Origin: Odiellus spinosus
Taxonomy: Eukaryota; Arthropoda; Arachnida; Opiliones; Phalangiidae
NCBI GenBank assembly: GCA_963920705.1
Contig: OY987227.1
Location: 10,705,602-10,769,601 of the forward strand
Direction: 5' to 3'
Length of the DNA: 64,000 nt
Below the pieces are notes generated by a model. That model was not told the DNA's origin and searched no databases. It was given only the letters and a program-made list of their open reading frames with translations. Shown here piece after piece: positions 1-12,726 of this stretch. Numbering within the stretch: the stretch's first letter is position 1; each line of letters begins with the position of its first letter. The position numbers and the translations under genes are program-made.

Positions 1-453
1 CGTGATCGAAGAGAGGCGTTTGTGACGAAATTAAACGCGTTTCTCAATACGAACATGATCTTTAATATTTTTCATCATATATCTGTAGAAAATAACTAGG
101 AATGACGCTTCCAAAGGCCTAAATTCTTACTGTTTCGCTCATACATGTATAGCAGCGATTTACGTTTTTAAAAGCAAACTCATTTTTCCGACCATTTATA
201 GTTGTTGTTGTTGCTTCGTGTTTTTAATAACTTTATAAGCGTTAAAACTCCGTCGCTAAGCCTAATCCCGATTAGGGATAATTGAAATCCTTAACCTTCG
301 CGCTCTTTTATCACTATTTATATACTTTAAATGATTATACATTGAAACTCAAACGACGAATGTTTAATCGCGTCTAAAACGCTTCTGTCAAGAGTTTCGA
401 AATTTTAATATTCTTTAACCGATAGTTTTTTAAAATAAAACGAGATTTAGGGG
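1..453 (-). other. Probable 3' UTR and downstream flank of the homeobox gene
   Basis: This is AT-rich non-coding sequence just after the TGA. On the minus strand I see no AATAAA, only ATTAAA variants (about 363-368, 231-236 and 61-66), so the polyadenylation point is not determined. A short GTT run lies at about 201-213. Confidence 0.4.
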
Positions 454-1197
454 TCACTGCGGTTCACGCGTCATGTCGGCGGGATCGTCCGTTTCCATGG
501 GTATCGTAGCGTTTTGTGATTGCGAATTTTCTCCCTCTGTCCGTCCGTCAGAATCCTTTTCATCGTCGTCAATTTCTTCGTCTAATCTTACCGCAATTCC
601 GTTCCTTTCCGTTTCCATCGGCGCGTCTTCCGCGGCGGAATCTCCATCCGCGTCATCTCTAAGGTTCCTATCGGTCGCGTTATTAAAATCCGTGTTTTCT
701 ACTACTCTTTCGTCCGCGATTTCGACCGGAGAAGCTCGTATTCTTTCCTCGGTGTAGTTCGGTTCAGTTCCGAGCGCCCCCGGTGACGATAAACTCGAAT
801 TATTACACCCGATTTGAATTTCTTTGTCTACCGTATTGTCGCCCGCGTAATGCGTTTGATTAGCATTCGGCGTGGACGACTGTTCTTGGCTATTAACGCC
901 GTCATTTAGTTTGACCAGTAATGACGTCATATTGGTTGGCGCGTTGTTAATGTTGGTGTTGTTAGGAGTGGCGTCGGTTGCGTTATTAGGGGTTGATGGG
1001 TTGTTTGAGTTGGGGTTGTTTGTGTTGGGAGTTTTAGTCCCCCCGCTTTTAGAGCCTTTAGAGGATGAGCCACTTTTAGAGCCACTCTTGCTTCCCGTCT
1101 TCTCGTTGTTCGTCACTTTGTGTTCGGCGGCTTCGGCGTTTGTTATACCGTCTTGCTTTTTCCATTTCGTTCGACGGTTTTGAAACCAGATTTTAAC
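454..1197 (-). CDS. NK7: 3' terminal coding exon of an NK7-like homeobox gene (homeodomain residues 45-60 plus C-terminal tail)
   Basis: This is the last coding exon of a homeodomain transcription factor, a sequence-specific DNA-binding protein of the nucleus. Its reading frame opens at an AG acceptor (ATTCACAG before GTT, intron side 1198-1205) with VKIWFQNRRTKWKKQD, which is homeodomain recognition helix 3. Trp48, Phe49, Gln50, Asn51 and Arg53 are all intact. The frame then runs 232 further codons to a TGA at 454-456. The tail is low complexity: a Lys/Ser/Gly tract (KTGSKSGSKSGSSSKGSKSG), an Asn/Pro/Thr tract, and an acidic stretch near the end (DEEIDDDEKDSDGRTEG). There is no ATG at the start because the frame begins at a splice site; homeodomain residues 1-44 lie in exon 33425-33954. 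Phase 0 matches exactly on both sides. The NK-class call is strong. The NK7 assignment comes from remembered family sequences; an NK1 or other NK member is the main alternative. Confidence 0.85.
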   Translation of the reverse strand, partial: VKIWFQNRRTKWKKQDGITNAEAAEHKVTNNEKTGSKSGSKSGSSSKGSKSGGTKTPNTNNPNSNNPSTPNNATDATPNNTNINNAPTNMTSLLVKLNDGVNSQEQSSTPNANQTHYAGDNTVDKEIQIGCNNSSLSSPGALGTEPNYTEERIRASPVEIADERVVENTDFNNATDRNLRDDADGDSAAEDAPMETERNGIAVRLDEEIDDDEKDSDGRTEGENSQSQNATIPMETDDPADMTREPQ

Positions 1198-3485
1198 CTG
1201 TGAATGATAGAAAAGTTTGTAAAAGATGTTAATTCGGAAAGTCTTTAGTAAAAGTATTTCGACTCGATATCAGAAATTCACAAATATTTGAGTTATTGTC
1301 TTTAATTTATTCTGACTCGTATCCCAAGAAGAGCTTCAGCCCTCAACCCGTAAGATCTCAACGCGATAAGATTTCTTTCACGCGGTATTTTTTGTAATAG
1401 TACTTAATCCAGAAAGTTCTACCTTTCATACGAAAATTATCGTTACTTACGTTCCAGAAATAAACTATACCTATATATTTTTGAAATTTTAATATTGAAG
1501 TTGGCGCTTTAATAGTATGATAAAACTAAAAATATAATCCATAGAAATTCTAAAAAATGGTGTCAGCATCATTTTAAACTAAACTCACATCATCCATTTT
1601 TATCTATTTTTTTTTTTTTTTTTTTTTTTTAAATCTATATATGACTGAATGAGGCTATGGAATTTCCATTCGTCTTTTTATTTTTTTTTTTCCAAGACTT
1701 CTCTTCTTCTTTTGATAAAATTTGAGCACGCTCTCTTCTTCGTATATATATAATAATAAAAAAAATGCTCTCTTTTACTCGAGTCCCTTTTCTTGCCCTC
1801 GCGTCACTCCCTATTTAAGCCTTGGCACGTTCGAGATGAATCAGCATTTTTTTCTTTAACGGATAATAAATATGGCTAGAGTCGCGCGCTGTGCCCACAT
1901 CATGCGCGCGCGCGAACCTATATAGAATAGTAAGGATAGGCCCGAGGCACGCGCCAATTTCCCAGGAACATCTTCTCTCGGGCGATCGAGATTGCGCCAA
2001 AAACCGACCGCTTTCGGACATATATGTACTTAAACCCGCCGCCCTTTACGTTTCCTCCATCATTTTTCTATAAGTTATCGTGTATAGTCGGGCCTAAACT
2101 CGAATGTCTCGGGAAAAGTGGAAAATTTATGGCTATTAAATAAGCGTTAAGGAAAATTCTAAGTTTTAAGGCCTATGCCTTTTCACCTTATTCACGACAC
2201 GCAATTAGGTTGGTATACTCAATTACAGCCTTAAACCTTTTCATAATTTCCTAAGGTACAATATATCGTCTACGCGATTTAGGTCCATTCCGAAGCTGCA
2301 ACTAAGATTAATCAGTCGATTTTTAAATATAAAAATATGAGAAAATTTAATTAAAAAAAAAAAAACGCCTGAGTATGTTTTAACTGCATTGCTTTCCTGT
2401 TCAGAGTGAAGCAATCGTATAGGATGAAATTAGCCCATGTATTTTCTACCAGCGCCTGTAGAAATGCTTTTCCCGCTCAGTAACTTATACTTTTTGAAAA
2501 TTTAGCACCTCAGAATTGAAACGTTCTTAGAAACCTCAAAATTAAAATGTTTAAAACGTATAGGTTTATTTCTGGAACATAATTAACGATAATTTTCATA
2601 CTAAAATGTAGGACTTTCTGGATTAAGTACTTTTACGAAAAATACCGCGCGAAAAAGCAACCTTATCACGTGCGAGAAACAACTGTATTCTCTACAGTAG
2701 ACGCGATTATAAAACATAAATTTTTCTGTGACATAGTATATATTTCCAATAATTTTTTAACTTTCTAAAAATGTTACTGAAATTGCATTGCGAAAGAATG
2801 AAAAGTCTTTGACATGCTCAAATACGATTGAGCTTATTTTAAATTCCAAGCATCACTATCGACGATATTTATCAATTAGTCCTCAAGTACCGTTATTAAT
2901 CAAACCAGGCAACCAATTTATCTAAATCGTATCCTATTTAAACAACAATTGACATACCAACACACCACTAAACCAAATTAGGAATAGCACAATACAATAC
3001 TATACAATACATTACGATATACAATGGAGTATTATCCTTTTGGAGTACCGGGAATAGCAACTTCGCTCTAGCTTGCCTCCTTCTCTAATATAACTGGGGT
3101 TTTTGGCCCATTCTTTAAAAGGTCGGAACGATCATCAGAGAATAGAGATAAAAATCGTTTTATTTCTGTCCCTGACCCTACTCTCTCTCTGGATGGTAGC
3201 TAGGCATTAATAGCGAATGGCCCTCCGTCCCCTGGCTTCCATATTATACAATAGAAAAATCCTAAAGAGAGTCAGCGAGCCAGCCTGGGAGTGAATAGGG
3301 ACAATAGGCCCAGGGAAACGAAAAGGAAAAAATAAAAAAGGCGGGAAAAGAAGAAAAGTAAGCAATTTCTTTCTGCTCAATGGCGAAAACAGTGGGTTTG
3401 AGGGGTGGGTGGGTTTAGGGGTGACCGCGCGAGCCGCAACAACTTTTAACGAGTGGCGGAGGAGCTGCCAACGAGCTCCCCTATT

Positions 3486-3556
3486 CGCCAACCAATTGGA
3501 AACGATCCCGCGCTTCATTCTCTTCGCGCTCTTTCTCTTCCCTTTCCCGCCAAAAT
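3486..3556. promoter_or_regulatory. CCAAT and E2F-like motif cluster
   Basis: CCAATTGG at 3492-3499 is followed by TTTCCCGCCAAAA at about 3543-3555, which matches the E2F/DP consensus. The patch is GC-richer than its surroundings. Motif match only; function is inferred and uncertain. Confidence 0.25.
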
Positions 3557-6071
3557 CTTTTTAGTCTCCTTCTTTATCCGCGCGTCTTTATCGGGTCGCT
3601 ATGGCACACTTTGCTTTTATCGCCCGTGACTCTTATTTCTTCTCCCGTAGGTTTTTCTCTAGGATTGTTACGCCTCTATATACTTTATATATGGAAACTA
3701 TATAGATATGTTTAGTTCAGCCATGAAGCGAGGGTGAAAAGAGTGGAAGGGGTGGAAGGTTACAATAGCTAAAATTGAGATTTCTAGAAAGACCATCGTT
3801 TATTGAATTTTCCATTTTGATATTTTAAAGGGAAAGTTAAAAGGAATAGTAAATATATTTTTGCGTGATTGTTTGAATCTCGAATATTACTAAATGAAAA
3901 TTGCGTTAAATTGTTATTTAATTCAACTTCGAATTGACACCACGAACAAAGCTACGCTGCCAATTATCTCTATAAGTAAACAAATCATTGAGTTAATTGG
4001 TAACGTACAATATCGAATGATAATTAAAGAGTTTGTAACACGTAGATTCCATTGAGGTGCACTGTAGAAAAGGAATGATTAGCTTTAAATCTTTCTAAAT
4101 TTATGATAATTATGGAAGTTTTATGTTTACCCGTTTTATATTAAGAACGTGTTCAATAAATACAATATAACTCTGTTATAGGAAGCCAACAAAATAAAGC
4201 CACTAACTCTTTATATAGTATATAAGAAGAATAGTACATAGACAAAAACAAACCAAACAAAAGAAATTGGGAACCATGCGGCTTTTCCAATCCGTATGGA
4301 CGAACTATAGTCTGCGCGCGAGAGGGTATATTATTGCTTTGGGCGTTGTGTCCATGACATTATCTTTATCCCGAAATCGCCTGGATCTTGGATCCCGATG
4401 GGACTAACTCCTTTTCTCTCAAACACAGACTCGTTTACCGTTTTTCTCTGTGCCCTGTTTTTTTTTCTTGCGGAGAAAAGAAAAAAGAGAAAGAGTTTCT
4501 CTCTCTCTCTCTTGTTCTCTATTGGGAGCGAATGAGCTCGCGATTAAAGGGTCTCTTAGATCGTTTTTCTTTCCAACCCATATCCATTCCAATCAGTCTG
4601 AGAATTCACTACTTAAATACTCTACGTATCTATTATAAAACATAATAGGTGAACGTGGATTTTATCCTTTTGTTATCAGTGTAAACTAAGTTTGAATCTT
4701 CCAATTGCGTGGAGAAAACCGAATGAGAGAGAGAGAGAGAGACTGAGAGAGAGAAAGCGAACTACCCTCTATAAAGAGAACTGATCGAAGAGTTAAGAAA
4801 ACGGTTAGAATCATTTAACAAGACCGCGCGCGCGCCATCGCCTCGACGGACTAATTAGGCCTAAGGGTTAGAAGCAACTAGATTCTCTTTTTACAAGTCT
4901 TTTGTTATATATACCCCTAGCATGCGATGTTAAAAGTCTCTTAAGGCTAAAGAGCTAGAGACCTTAACACAATACAAACACCAACTTTGTTTTTTCGCTA
5001 TTCGTCCTTGTTGCGAAATTTCAAGGGGATAGTGAAATGTTAAATTACAATTTTATCATTTTTGACGAACTTTGTTTTCAATATAAAATCAGGACAATTA
5101 AAACTAACGCTATAATAATAATTACGTTTAATAAAGATTAATTTTTTTCTTTTTTGTTGCCAATTTTAAGTAGATAGTTAAATGTTTTATTATTTTGAAT
5201 TTTTAAATTTTCGAAGATTCTTTTTAATTTAAAGAATCATTGTAATTTAAAAATTTGAACTAGGCTCCCATAATTTATATTTAAATTAAAATTAAATCAT
5301 TTGAAAACCACGTAACCGTAACTTAACTAATCTAGTTTTTCTTCTAATTAGTATTTGGGGTAGATCTTTTCGTATTTTTTTTAATATAATTTTAGTTTAT
5401 GCCATAAACGTTGTGGTACCGATAATCGATAAAGCTACCCGTATATAGGGTACTTTTTGAAAGTTGTCACAAATTTTCCCCGGCCGCCGACATGTCGTGG
5501 TAACTTAGTTTTCCCCAGGTGATATTTCTTCTCCTCTTGAGACTCTTGGAACTTTTTTTTTATTTCCCCCAAATAAAAAAAAAAAAAAAATCTTAACATC
5601 CAGTATTAAAACTATAAAATAAGTTTCACGATGAATTGACAACAGGAGAGAAGTTAAGCTTTCTTTATCTCATAAATAAAAGTATCAGAGATAACTACTA
5701 ACCTAGTATATTAGTCGGTACAAAATCAAAATGAAAATGACTGTATATTATTATATATATGTCTCGTAAAATGTGTATGGAGGGTTCTTTGAAGCGAGAT
5801 GAAGTTAACGGGGTTCGACAAAATTTCTTTTCATCGCGAGAATATAACCAGAATCAAAAGCGGGTATAATTAATTTGTACTAAGATTAGCGGATGCATTA
5901 TTCCTGCCTTTGGAATATAGTAAAATTTCAAATTGAAAAACGTTTTACTCGTGAAGAAAGAAGGTAGATTTTGGCTCTTAACGACTTTAATTAGAACGCG
6001 CGTGCCTACGCTATCCTTTGCCCTTTCCTTCTTTTCCCTTTACTATTTTTTTTATTAGGATGGATACTCTT

Positions 6072-6140
6072 TATTGGCTCATTCGCAATTTGCAATATTA
6101 ACCAAATTTGGCGCGAGATTATATATAAAGGCGGGAAATT
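6072..6140. promoter_or_regulatory. Promoter-like patch: inverted CCAAT, E2F-like site, TATA-like box
   Basis: ATTGGCTC (6073) is followed by TTTGGCGCGA (6107-6116), ATATATAAAG (6121-6130) and GGCGGGAAAT. This is the arrangement of a cell-cycle-type core promoter, but no gene follows on either strand. Confidence 0.25.
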
Positions 6141-6952
6141 AAAGGTTATAAAATCACGTGACTTTTATACAAAGAAACCTATATGCACGCGCAACCGCCC
6201 TTAATGTATAGAACAGTCAGGTTGGCGTTGAGAAGTCCTCTTTCTTTCTAGTTCAATTAAATTGCGCGTGGGGGAGTCTCGCGATATATATTTTTTTATG
6301 TGGATGGTGTTACATAGGGATCTCATTTCATCCGGGCTCTCCTCCTCTTCCTACTCTTCATCCCCATCCCTGCTGCTTGCCTTTATATGTCAACTGAATT
6401 AGATACAATATATGATAATATTCCTACATAGAGGAAAGTTTCACTTCTCTTACTACCCTAGTATCTCTCCTTGCTGTCTTTTGTTTCAATTGGTTCCATT
6501 TACGCGGATATCTCTCTCTTTCTCTCTGTCTCTCTCTATTTCGGTTAATGTTAATATCAAATGGGGATGAGTGGGAAGTCATCTGTAGATCCATGAAATA
6601 AAGCTGAATGAATTGAGATTTTGGGGAAGAAATAAACGACCAATCATAGGCAGTTTTTTATTTTAAACTCAGCTAAGCAAACCAATTAATTCGACACAAA
6701 ATTCTAAGTAGATTTTGTTTTTAAACTAACTGCAGATAGAACTTAATAATTCTTTGAAAATGTTTTTAAACTGAAAATCTTTCAATATTAAAAGATTCAA
6801 TATTGAGAAATAGAAAAAAAGAGTTGCACTGATAAATAGGTGTTTAACACGGGGAACTCCTGGTAACCGTACCCCATGTAAAATGGTTTATTTTAAGTAT
6901 AATAGACTTATTTTCTAGAGAAGCTGAAGTAGCTTTATCATGAACGCTAAAT

Positions 6953-7190
6953 GAAATTTGAGTAGCATTTTCGGAAAGATCGTTAAAAACAATTCAAAAT
7001 ATATACCGATATCAATATACGTCTTGAAAAATTATCGCAACAGTAAAAATTAAAAATAAACATCGCCATCCTCGAAATGTTTTTTAAACTATAAATAATT
7101 CCAGCTATACTACGTCATCACTAAGGTCGCTTAACTATTATTAAGCCTACAGTTGATTCTCAAGGACAGTTGCTTTGACTGAATCTTTTA
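6953..7190 (+). repeat. Dispersed repeat, copy A (matches 21880-22075)
   Basis: It shares TTTGAGTAGCATTTTC, AGATCGTT.AAAAACAAT.CAAA, ATCGCCATC.TCGAAA and TACGTCATCACTA, in the same order and orientation, with 21880-22075. A short inverted fragment also occurs at 10057-10079. No ORF. Probably an old non-autonomous element of unknown type. Confidence 0.55.
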
Positions 7191-9631
7191 CTGAAATAAA
7201 TTAGAAATATTACTGGTAATACTTAGAAAATAATTATAATAGTCTCACTTAAAATAAAATTGAAACGATATTGGCCTAGTACTGTATTCTGATTTGTTTC
7301 TTGTACAATGCTAAATATACGGCAGATCTATAAGGGAGCAACGAAGCTTGGAAGCTAGTCGATTCTGATTTTGAACGTCCCGCTCCCTCTCTTTCTCGGA
7401 ATCGATATTTAATTACGTAATAACCGCGTTTCCTCGATTTATTCCCAAACCTGCATGAGCCCAATTGCCACCCTCTCTCTCTCTGTCATCTCCCTTCTTC
7501 CCGTCGTCTCCCGATTGGTTCAAACGCGGGGGTAAAAGGGGGAGGAGTAGAATTAGAAGAGGAGGCTGGGATACTTATATCCGAAAATGAGGCAAGCGGC
7601 TGACTTTTGAAAAGGAAAGGTTCTCTCCCGCGTGTACTCAGTTTTGAAAGAGAAACGATTTAGAGAACTGATTTTAATTATAATTCGCGAGCAGTCTCAT
7701 CATTTTCCATAAACGATTTCCGAGTTTTCAACGACTTTTAAACGACACTGATTTCGAAAGAGAGAGAGAGAGAGAAAAATTAGCATCGTATAATTTTAAA
7801 GGGATGCTGAAATAAATTTAATCCCAAATTATCTTCAAATTATTTCTCCATAAGAGTTATTCTTTAATAATAATTGCGACGGATTAAATGTAAAAATAAT
7901 TTTAGCAGAACTTATTGTTGTTGTGGAATCACCTTGGAAATACCTTGAAATATATTATAAAGGCCTCAAATTCTTCGAAATTCTCAAATAAAGTAGCCTC
8001 GAATAACTCTAGAAATCCTTAAATCTGGTAGACTGACTTTTATTTTCATGACAAATAAAGTGAGGCAATCACTATTTTTTTTTAATATGTACGGACTATT
8101 TTAGTTTTATAATTATCCAAAAACCAGTTTTTGTTCCAATTTTGATAAAAATGGAGCTGAAATGATAAATTATTTAAGTTAACTAGGGTCCTAAACATTT
8201 CCCTGTATTAGCTGATATTCTACGCGTAACTAAAATATTATTTAATTAAAATTAATATATTATAGTCAAACTATATCGAATAAAACGCATTTAGGTCGAA
8301 CAAATATCGAGTTTATAATCTGTGGGAAGAAAAATATTTTTCTCCCAAAAATTTTAACTATAATAGAACTATAAATTAAACACGAAACTTAATAGTATTT
8401 TAGTCACTTTTAGCGTTCACCGTTATAAGAATTGATTCGCGCTGTAATTAATGTTTATTCAATTTCGTGTGTATTCTAAGTGTATGTCGAGTCAGCTAGC
8501 CGTCAGTCGAAAGACGAATGATTCTTAAAACGAACCCGCTTTTACTAAATCATTAATCCTTCTCACTCTGTACTCCATTCCCGCCTCCCCCCTCTACTTG
8601 AAAAAATGGAAGGTCAGGTGAAAAGATGCTATAAACTAATAAAATAAAATGAATTTTATTGGAAACGTTACCCTATAATTATATCCAAATGAGCATTTAA
8701 TTTAATAACTGAAAAACGACTTATCGCTAAGCCGGCTCGTTACCCAGGCGTTACAATTTCGCCCCCCCCCCCCCTAATATCAGAAAATTAACATATTTGG
8801 GGCCCTGTGACGCTTTTTAAAATTTTAGGGATTCCCCAATGATTTACTTCAAGACAGGAGCCCCCCCCCCCCTAATTGTACTTCAAGACAGGGGACCCCA
8901 AATCCTTCAAATTGTCCTATACCCAGCATTACTTAATCTGGGCCTGCTAATCCCACGATGTTGCATCTTTACTGCAATTTATTGTGGCAAGTGCAAGGAG
9001 CCAAGGACGTATTATAGCGGATGGGGTTAGAGTATTGCATATATTTATTCTGTTTAGAATATTTAAATGCGTCCTATTTAGTTAAATTTAAAATCTAGAT
9101 TTTTAATTTAAAAATGTTCATTATTTTAAATACAACTATATTTTTTGGAATATTAATTTCTTTTAATATTAATATATTACTGTTCGAAATAGAAGGTTGA
9201 ATGAAATTTCATTTATTTATTAACGCATTACAATCAATTTTAATTACTCGCGATTTTTAATTAATCATTCGGTAATGACGTTTTATAGAATGTTTCAAAA
9301 TTAATTTAAAGTTTCACTCTCCCTTTTATTGAAGTACAGAAAATAGCCCCTTATTGTCGGCTTCAGTCTTCATACACGCGAGAATACTGTTCGGACACTT
9401 TTACAGGCGCTACTACGCCTTACTTTTATAGAACTCGGAGAAATACGTGATTCGCATGCTGTCCAATAGAATGGTTTCTAAATTAAGACCTTTGCTGTTT
9501 TATTCTCACGCAAATACTTACACGTAACTTTTTCTAAAGAGATGCTGTCACTATTTTTTCGAAGGTCTTTGAAACATTAAAATATTAATCTATATTAAGA
9601 ATTGTACATCTCTGAGTTATCGCTCTTTGAA
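7191..9631. other. Intronic stretch without recognised genes
   Basis: Contents are a GA run (7761-7776), a TTAA followed by AGGGATGCTGAAA at about 7796 (resembling the end of a TTAA-type element, with no partner end found), and two poly-C tracts near 8762-8774 and 8861-8872. The short direct repeat TACTTCAAGACAGG (8845 and 8879) flanks the second tract. Confidence 0.4.
8735..8892. repeat. Poly-C tracts with 14-bp direct repeat
   Basis: Two runs of 10 or more C lie here. TACTTCAAGACAGG occurs on each side of the second run. GGCTCGTTAC before the first run recurs inverted (GTAACGAGCC) beside another poly-C at about 39337-39363, so these may be pieces of one dispersed repeat. Confidence 0.4.
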
Positions 9632-10051
9632 AGGGAGAATGCATTCTAACAACAAGTGATTTTTTCATCGATTCATTATCGTTTAAATAGGCCTAATCCA
9701 ACAGTAAAACAAATCACAAACAAATATTAAACCAGAAATATATTCAAAACCATCAAAATAGGCTTAGCTGGGTTCGTGGAGATAACCTGAGCTTCCCGTA
9801 TGATAGCAACCAATGACATTGATCATGGAGACACCACATTACCCATATAAGAGCCATCGATCAATGTCATAGTCCTTATACGAGGATTTCAGATGATCTC
9901 CATGAATCCAGCTAAGCCTATTTTCCGGGTAAGTTTTAAATTTAATTCTAGTTTAATATTTGTTTGTAAATTTTATTATTGGTGGATTATTCATATTTAA
10001 ACGATAAGGAATTGATAAAAAAATCACTTGTTGTTAGGTTGCATTCTCCCT
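9632..10051. mobile_element. Foldback MITE, full-length copy 1 (TTAA-type)
   Basis: Long inverted arms: the left begins AGGGAGAATGCA and continues through CAAGTGATTT and ATCGTTTAAATAGG. The right is its mirror, ending TTGCATTCTCCCT. A second pair of inner arms (AAAATAGGCTTAGCTGG and CCAGCTAAGCCTATTTT) surrounds a centre with its own CAATGACATTGATC-like palindromes. The flanks are TGAA and CTAA, each one base from TTAA. There is no ORF, so it would be moved in trans by a TTAA-targeting transposase. That it can form a near-complete hairpin is seen directly; the transposase family is inferred. Confidence 0.8.
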
Positions 10052-12348
10052 CTAAGGATCTTTCCGAAAATTCTACTCCTTTTGTATCAAGCGTGAGCCA
10101 TTGGTGACAGCGCGACTTTAACTAAAATGTTGTTTTCAACTTAAATGGCACGCTATATATGATTTACGTCAGTCTAATTTTTGCCCTTTAATATGTTTTA
10201 TTATTTCAAGGGATTTAAACATGACCGAGAAAATATTTATCTTAGCAAATAATATAAAACTTTTAATACTTATAATAGTAAAGAAACCGAAAATAAATAC
10301 ATAACATATCTACTCGCTGAAAAATTTTAATTTAAAGATTTCTTTATAGAAACCAGAATTCATTTAATTAATTTCAAAGACAAATACAACAATCGTTCGC
10401 TATCAATGCTGCAGGTTTCTGTACTTTAGACGTATTCCCTCACCGAGTCGTGCTAAGCCTTTATTACTAACTCTGACTATTATATACCAAGTTATATCCT
10501 TTAACCCTTAATTAACCGTATTGGTCTGGTTAAAAAGAAAGCTACGTGGTCTATAAAATAGGTTTGGAAATCGAAAATACTTGGAACGTGAACGTTTACG
10601 TAAAACTACATATTTACCGAAATTATACATTCCATTTGAGAGTTAAGAGGTTTTAAGACCAATTAAAAGAGAATATCTTTGGGGAACGAATTAAGGATTT
10701 TTTTTATTAATTAGATTAATTTTCAATATAATCATACCATAGCTTAAGTTTAAATTCAATTACTTTATATTGTTGTCAAAATCAATTTGAATTGTCAGTT
10801 CGTACATGTACATTGAGGAATGTAAGGAGAGTCATCTCCGCCATTTTGGAAGAGCGACTATAGCGACCCTAGCTGCCATACCTAAAAAGAAATCTTGCTC
10901 TATTTTATACTGCGAAAAAGCTCGAATTTATGTTTTTACGTATAATAGCCAGGTACACAATTGTCCAGTAACACCCTTCACAAAAGTTATCAGATTTTTT
11001 TAAAATTATCAGCACTGCCAGATTTTCTGTACTTTTTCTAAATACTTTTTCTTATCGGACAAATGTCCTGGATCGCTGCATACGTCAGCAGGTTTACCAG
11101 TAACTTTACTGAAAAAAGGCTTAGTTCGCTTTTCTTGCTTTCTTTTGTGCTATGTAGAAACGTACGATGTAACAATAATTCATTTATGAACCTAAGAACA
11201 CGGGGATACTGCATATACCATGGTACCATTCTCGCATACATTTTCTAGATAAAATAAGTCAGGTTTCTCACAGATCTAAAAACTACTAAAGCGCACTCTA
11301 TTGCTTCATTTTTCTCCTCTGTCTAATTTCCTTGTAGTTAACGCGAATAGTTTAAGGTTTTATTGCATTATTTTGATTTAAAAAAGGGTTCGTAAACTCA
11401 TAATTTGATAATTTACATTTCACCTTCTCTTCGAAAAAACCTTGAATTTAAACCACTTTATAAAACTTGAAATCGAGCTATATATTCAAAATCAGCTTGA
11501 ATTATCAATACGTAGGAAGGACTCCTATATTAACTTCAATAGAGAAAAAAATAGTCGCTTAATGAAAATTGAATATGAATTTGACACGTGCAGGATCTGG
11601 AACGATTGAAAAACCGTTAGTGGCAGCAGTTCACTTATAAGTTCGACCTCCCTCTTCTCGCTCGCTTAAACTGATAAAATATTCATATAATAGCTTTAAA
11701 CCTCTTCTTTAAAAACTAAAAACTTCAAGAAAAAATAAAGAAAAAAATTTGGTGCTTAAAATAATGAGGGTTAGCGATCCGAGCAGAGTTTCTTAAGAGT
11801 TTTATACCCTGGTACCGTCTTTAAATATACTTAATTTCTATTGTAAAAGTAGTTTTTCCCTTGTAAAATTATATCTCTTCTAAGATTGCGACGGAAACGA
11901 AGCCTTAACTCGTTTTCGCGATATAATAGATCTTCCCTTTACACCTGTCGACACCAATTAAAGCTTTAAGCCCCTTCTTTCCTTATTATACGTGATCGCG
12001 AGAAATGTTGTAATATTACCGTTATTAAGGCGCATTTATACGCAATGTTAAACTTATATGAGCTAAACTGAAGTAGTCTTAACAAATTATTAACGAACAA
12101 AGGGATCTATACTGCTTGGCTTCGATTTTTTTTCTTCGGCTGCATCGCTTACGAAGGAAAAAGAAATTTTTAAGACGTAATTGTCAAGAGTTTTATAGAA
12201 GCGACGCGGTTACAATCTTAGAAGGAACATAACGTACAATTAAAAAAACTGACTTTATATGGAAATTTGGTTCATTTTTAGGTTGTAACTGAGTTTTATT
12301 TAAAGGTAGAATAAAGTCTAGTAATGTGTTATTTTTATATGTTAAAAT
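10052..12348. other. AT-rich intronic stretch without recognised genes
   Basis: GATCTTTCCGAAAATTCTACTCC at 10057-10079 is an inverted piece of the 6953-7190 repeat lying against the foldback element's right end. ORFs at 10806-11248 have no recognisable domain and are AT-driven. Confidence 0.4.
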
Positions 12349-12716
12349 AAAATCACTTTAATTCATAAAAGTAAACAACGCCCCTTAGCTTAATACTATC
12401 AGCAAAGGTCCGGGTAAATGTACCGGCAGATTCTGATTCGAGACACTCTAGCGGCCGCAGTCGCCGTGTAAATAGTGAAATCGGAAGCGCCAATCTTTGG
12501 AGAAATTCCGGAGTTAGGGTGAAGACAATATAGCCAAGCGCGGCCCGCCTAAATTCCGTCCATCTCTCCCGACTCAAAATATCGAGGAAGAGTCCATCAC
12601 TCGAGCCAGACAGGGGTGATGTTTGTTTTTGTGATGGGGTAGTACCTTTACCTGGCCCTTTACTGATAGTATTCAACTACGAGCGTTGTTTAGTTTTATA
12701 GAATACAGTGATAGAC
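12349..12716. mobile_element. MITE with terminal inverted repeats of about 70 bp
   Basis: Left arm (about 12351-12423) contains AAACAACGCCCC, AATACTATCAGCAAAGG and GGGTAAATGTAC. The right arm (about 12640-12714) is its diverged inverse: GTACCTTTACC, CCTTTACTGATAGTATT and GCGTTGTTTAG. The core of about 215 bp is clearly GC-richer than the intron. TTAA occurs just outside both ends (12342-12345 and 12723-12726) and may be the target site. A 107-aa frame crosses it on the minus strand, but the frame runs through both arms and resembles no family I know. Confidence 0.7.
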
Positions 12717-12726
12717 TTTTCGTTAA

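Larger units (their letters stand above)
1206..6952. other. AT-rich intronic stretch without recognised genes
   Basis: Contents are poly-T (about 1611-1630), CT/GA microsatellites (about 4498-4513, 4726-4755 and 6511-6540), poly-A (5574-5590), and two promoter-like patches with CCAAT and E2F-like words (3486-3556 and 6072-6140). The ORFs here are short, low complexity and unsupported. I see no conserved protein fragment. Confidence 0.5.

Noticed and set aside
473..1183. Plus-strand Ser- and Leu-rich frames at the left edge
   Set aside because: They are the antisense of the homeobox 3' exon; composition follows from the reverse complement of Asn/Ser/Asp-rich codons.
7796..7815. Complete TTAA element starting at AGGGATGCTG
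   Set aside because: A single candidate end with no matching opposite end located.
12353..12676. 107-aa minus-strand frame as a host gene
   Set aside because: It begins and ends inside the two arms of an inverted repeat and resembles no known family, so it is read as chance coding in a MITE.
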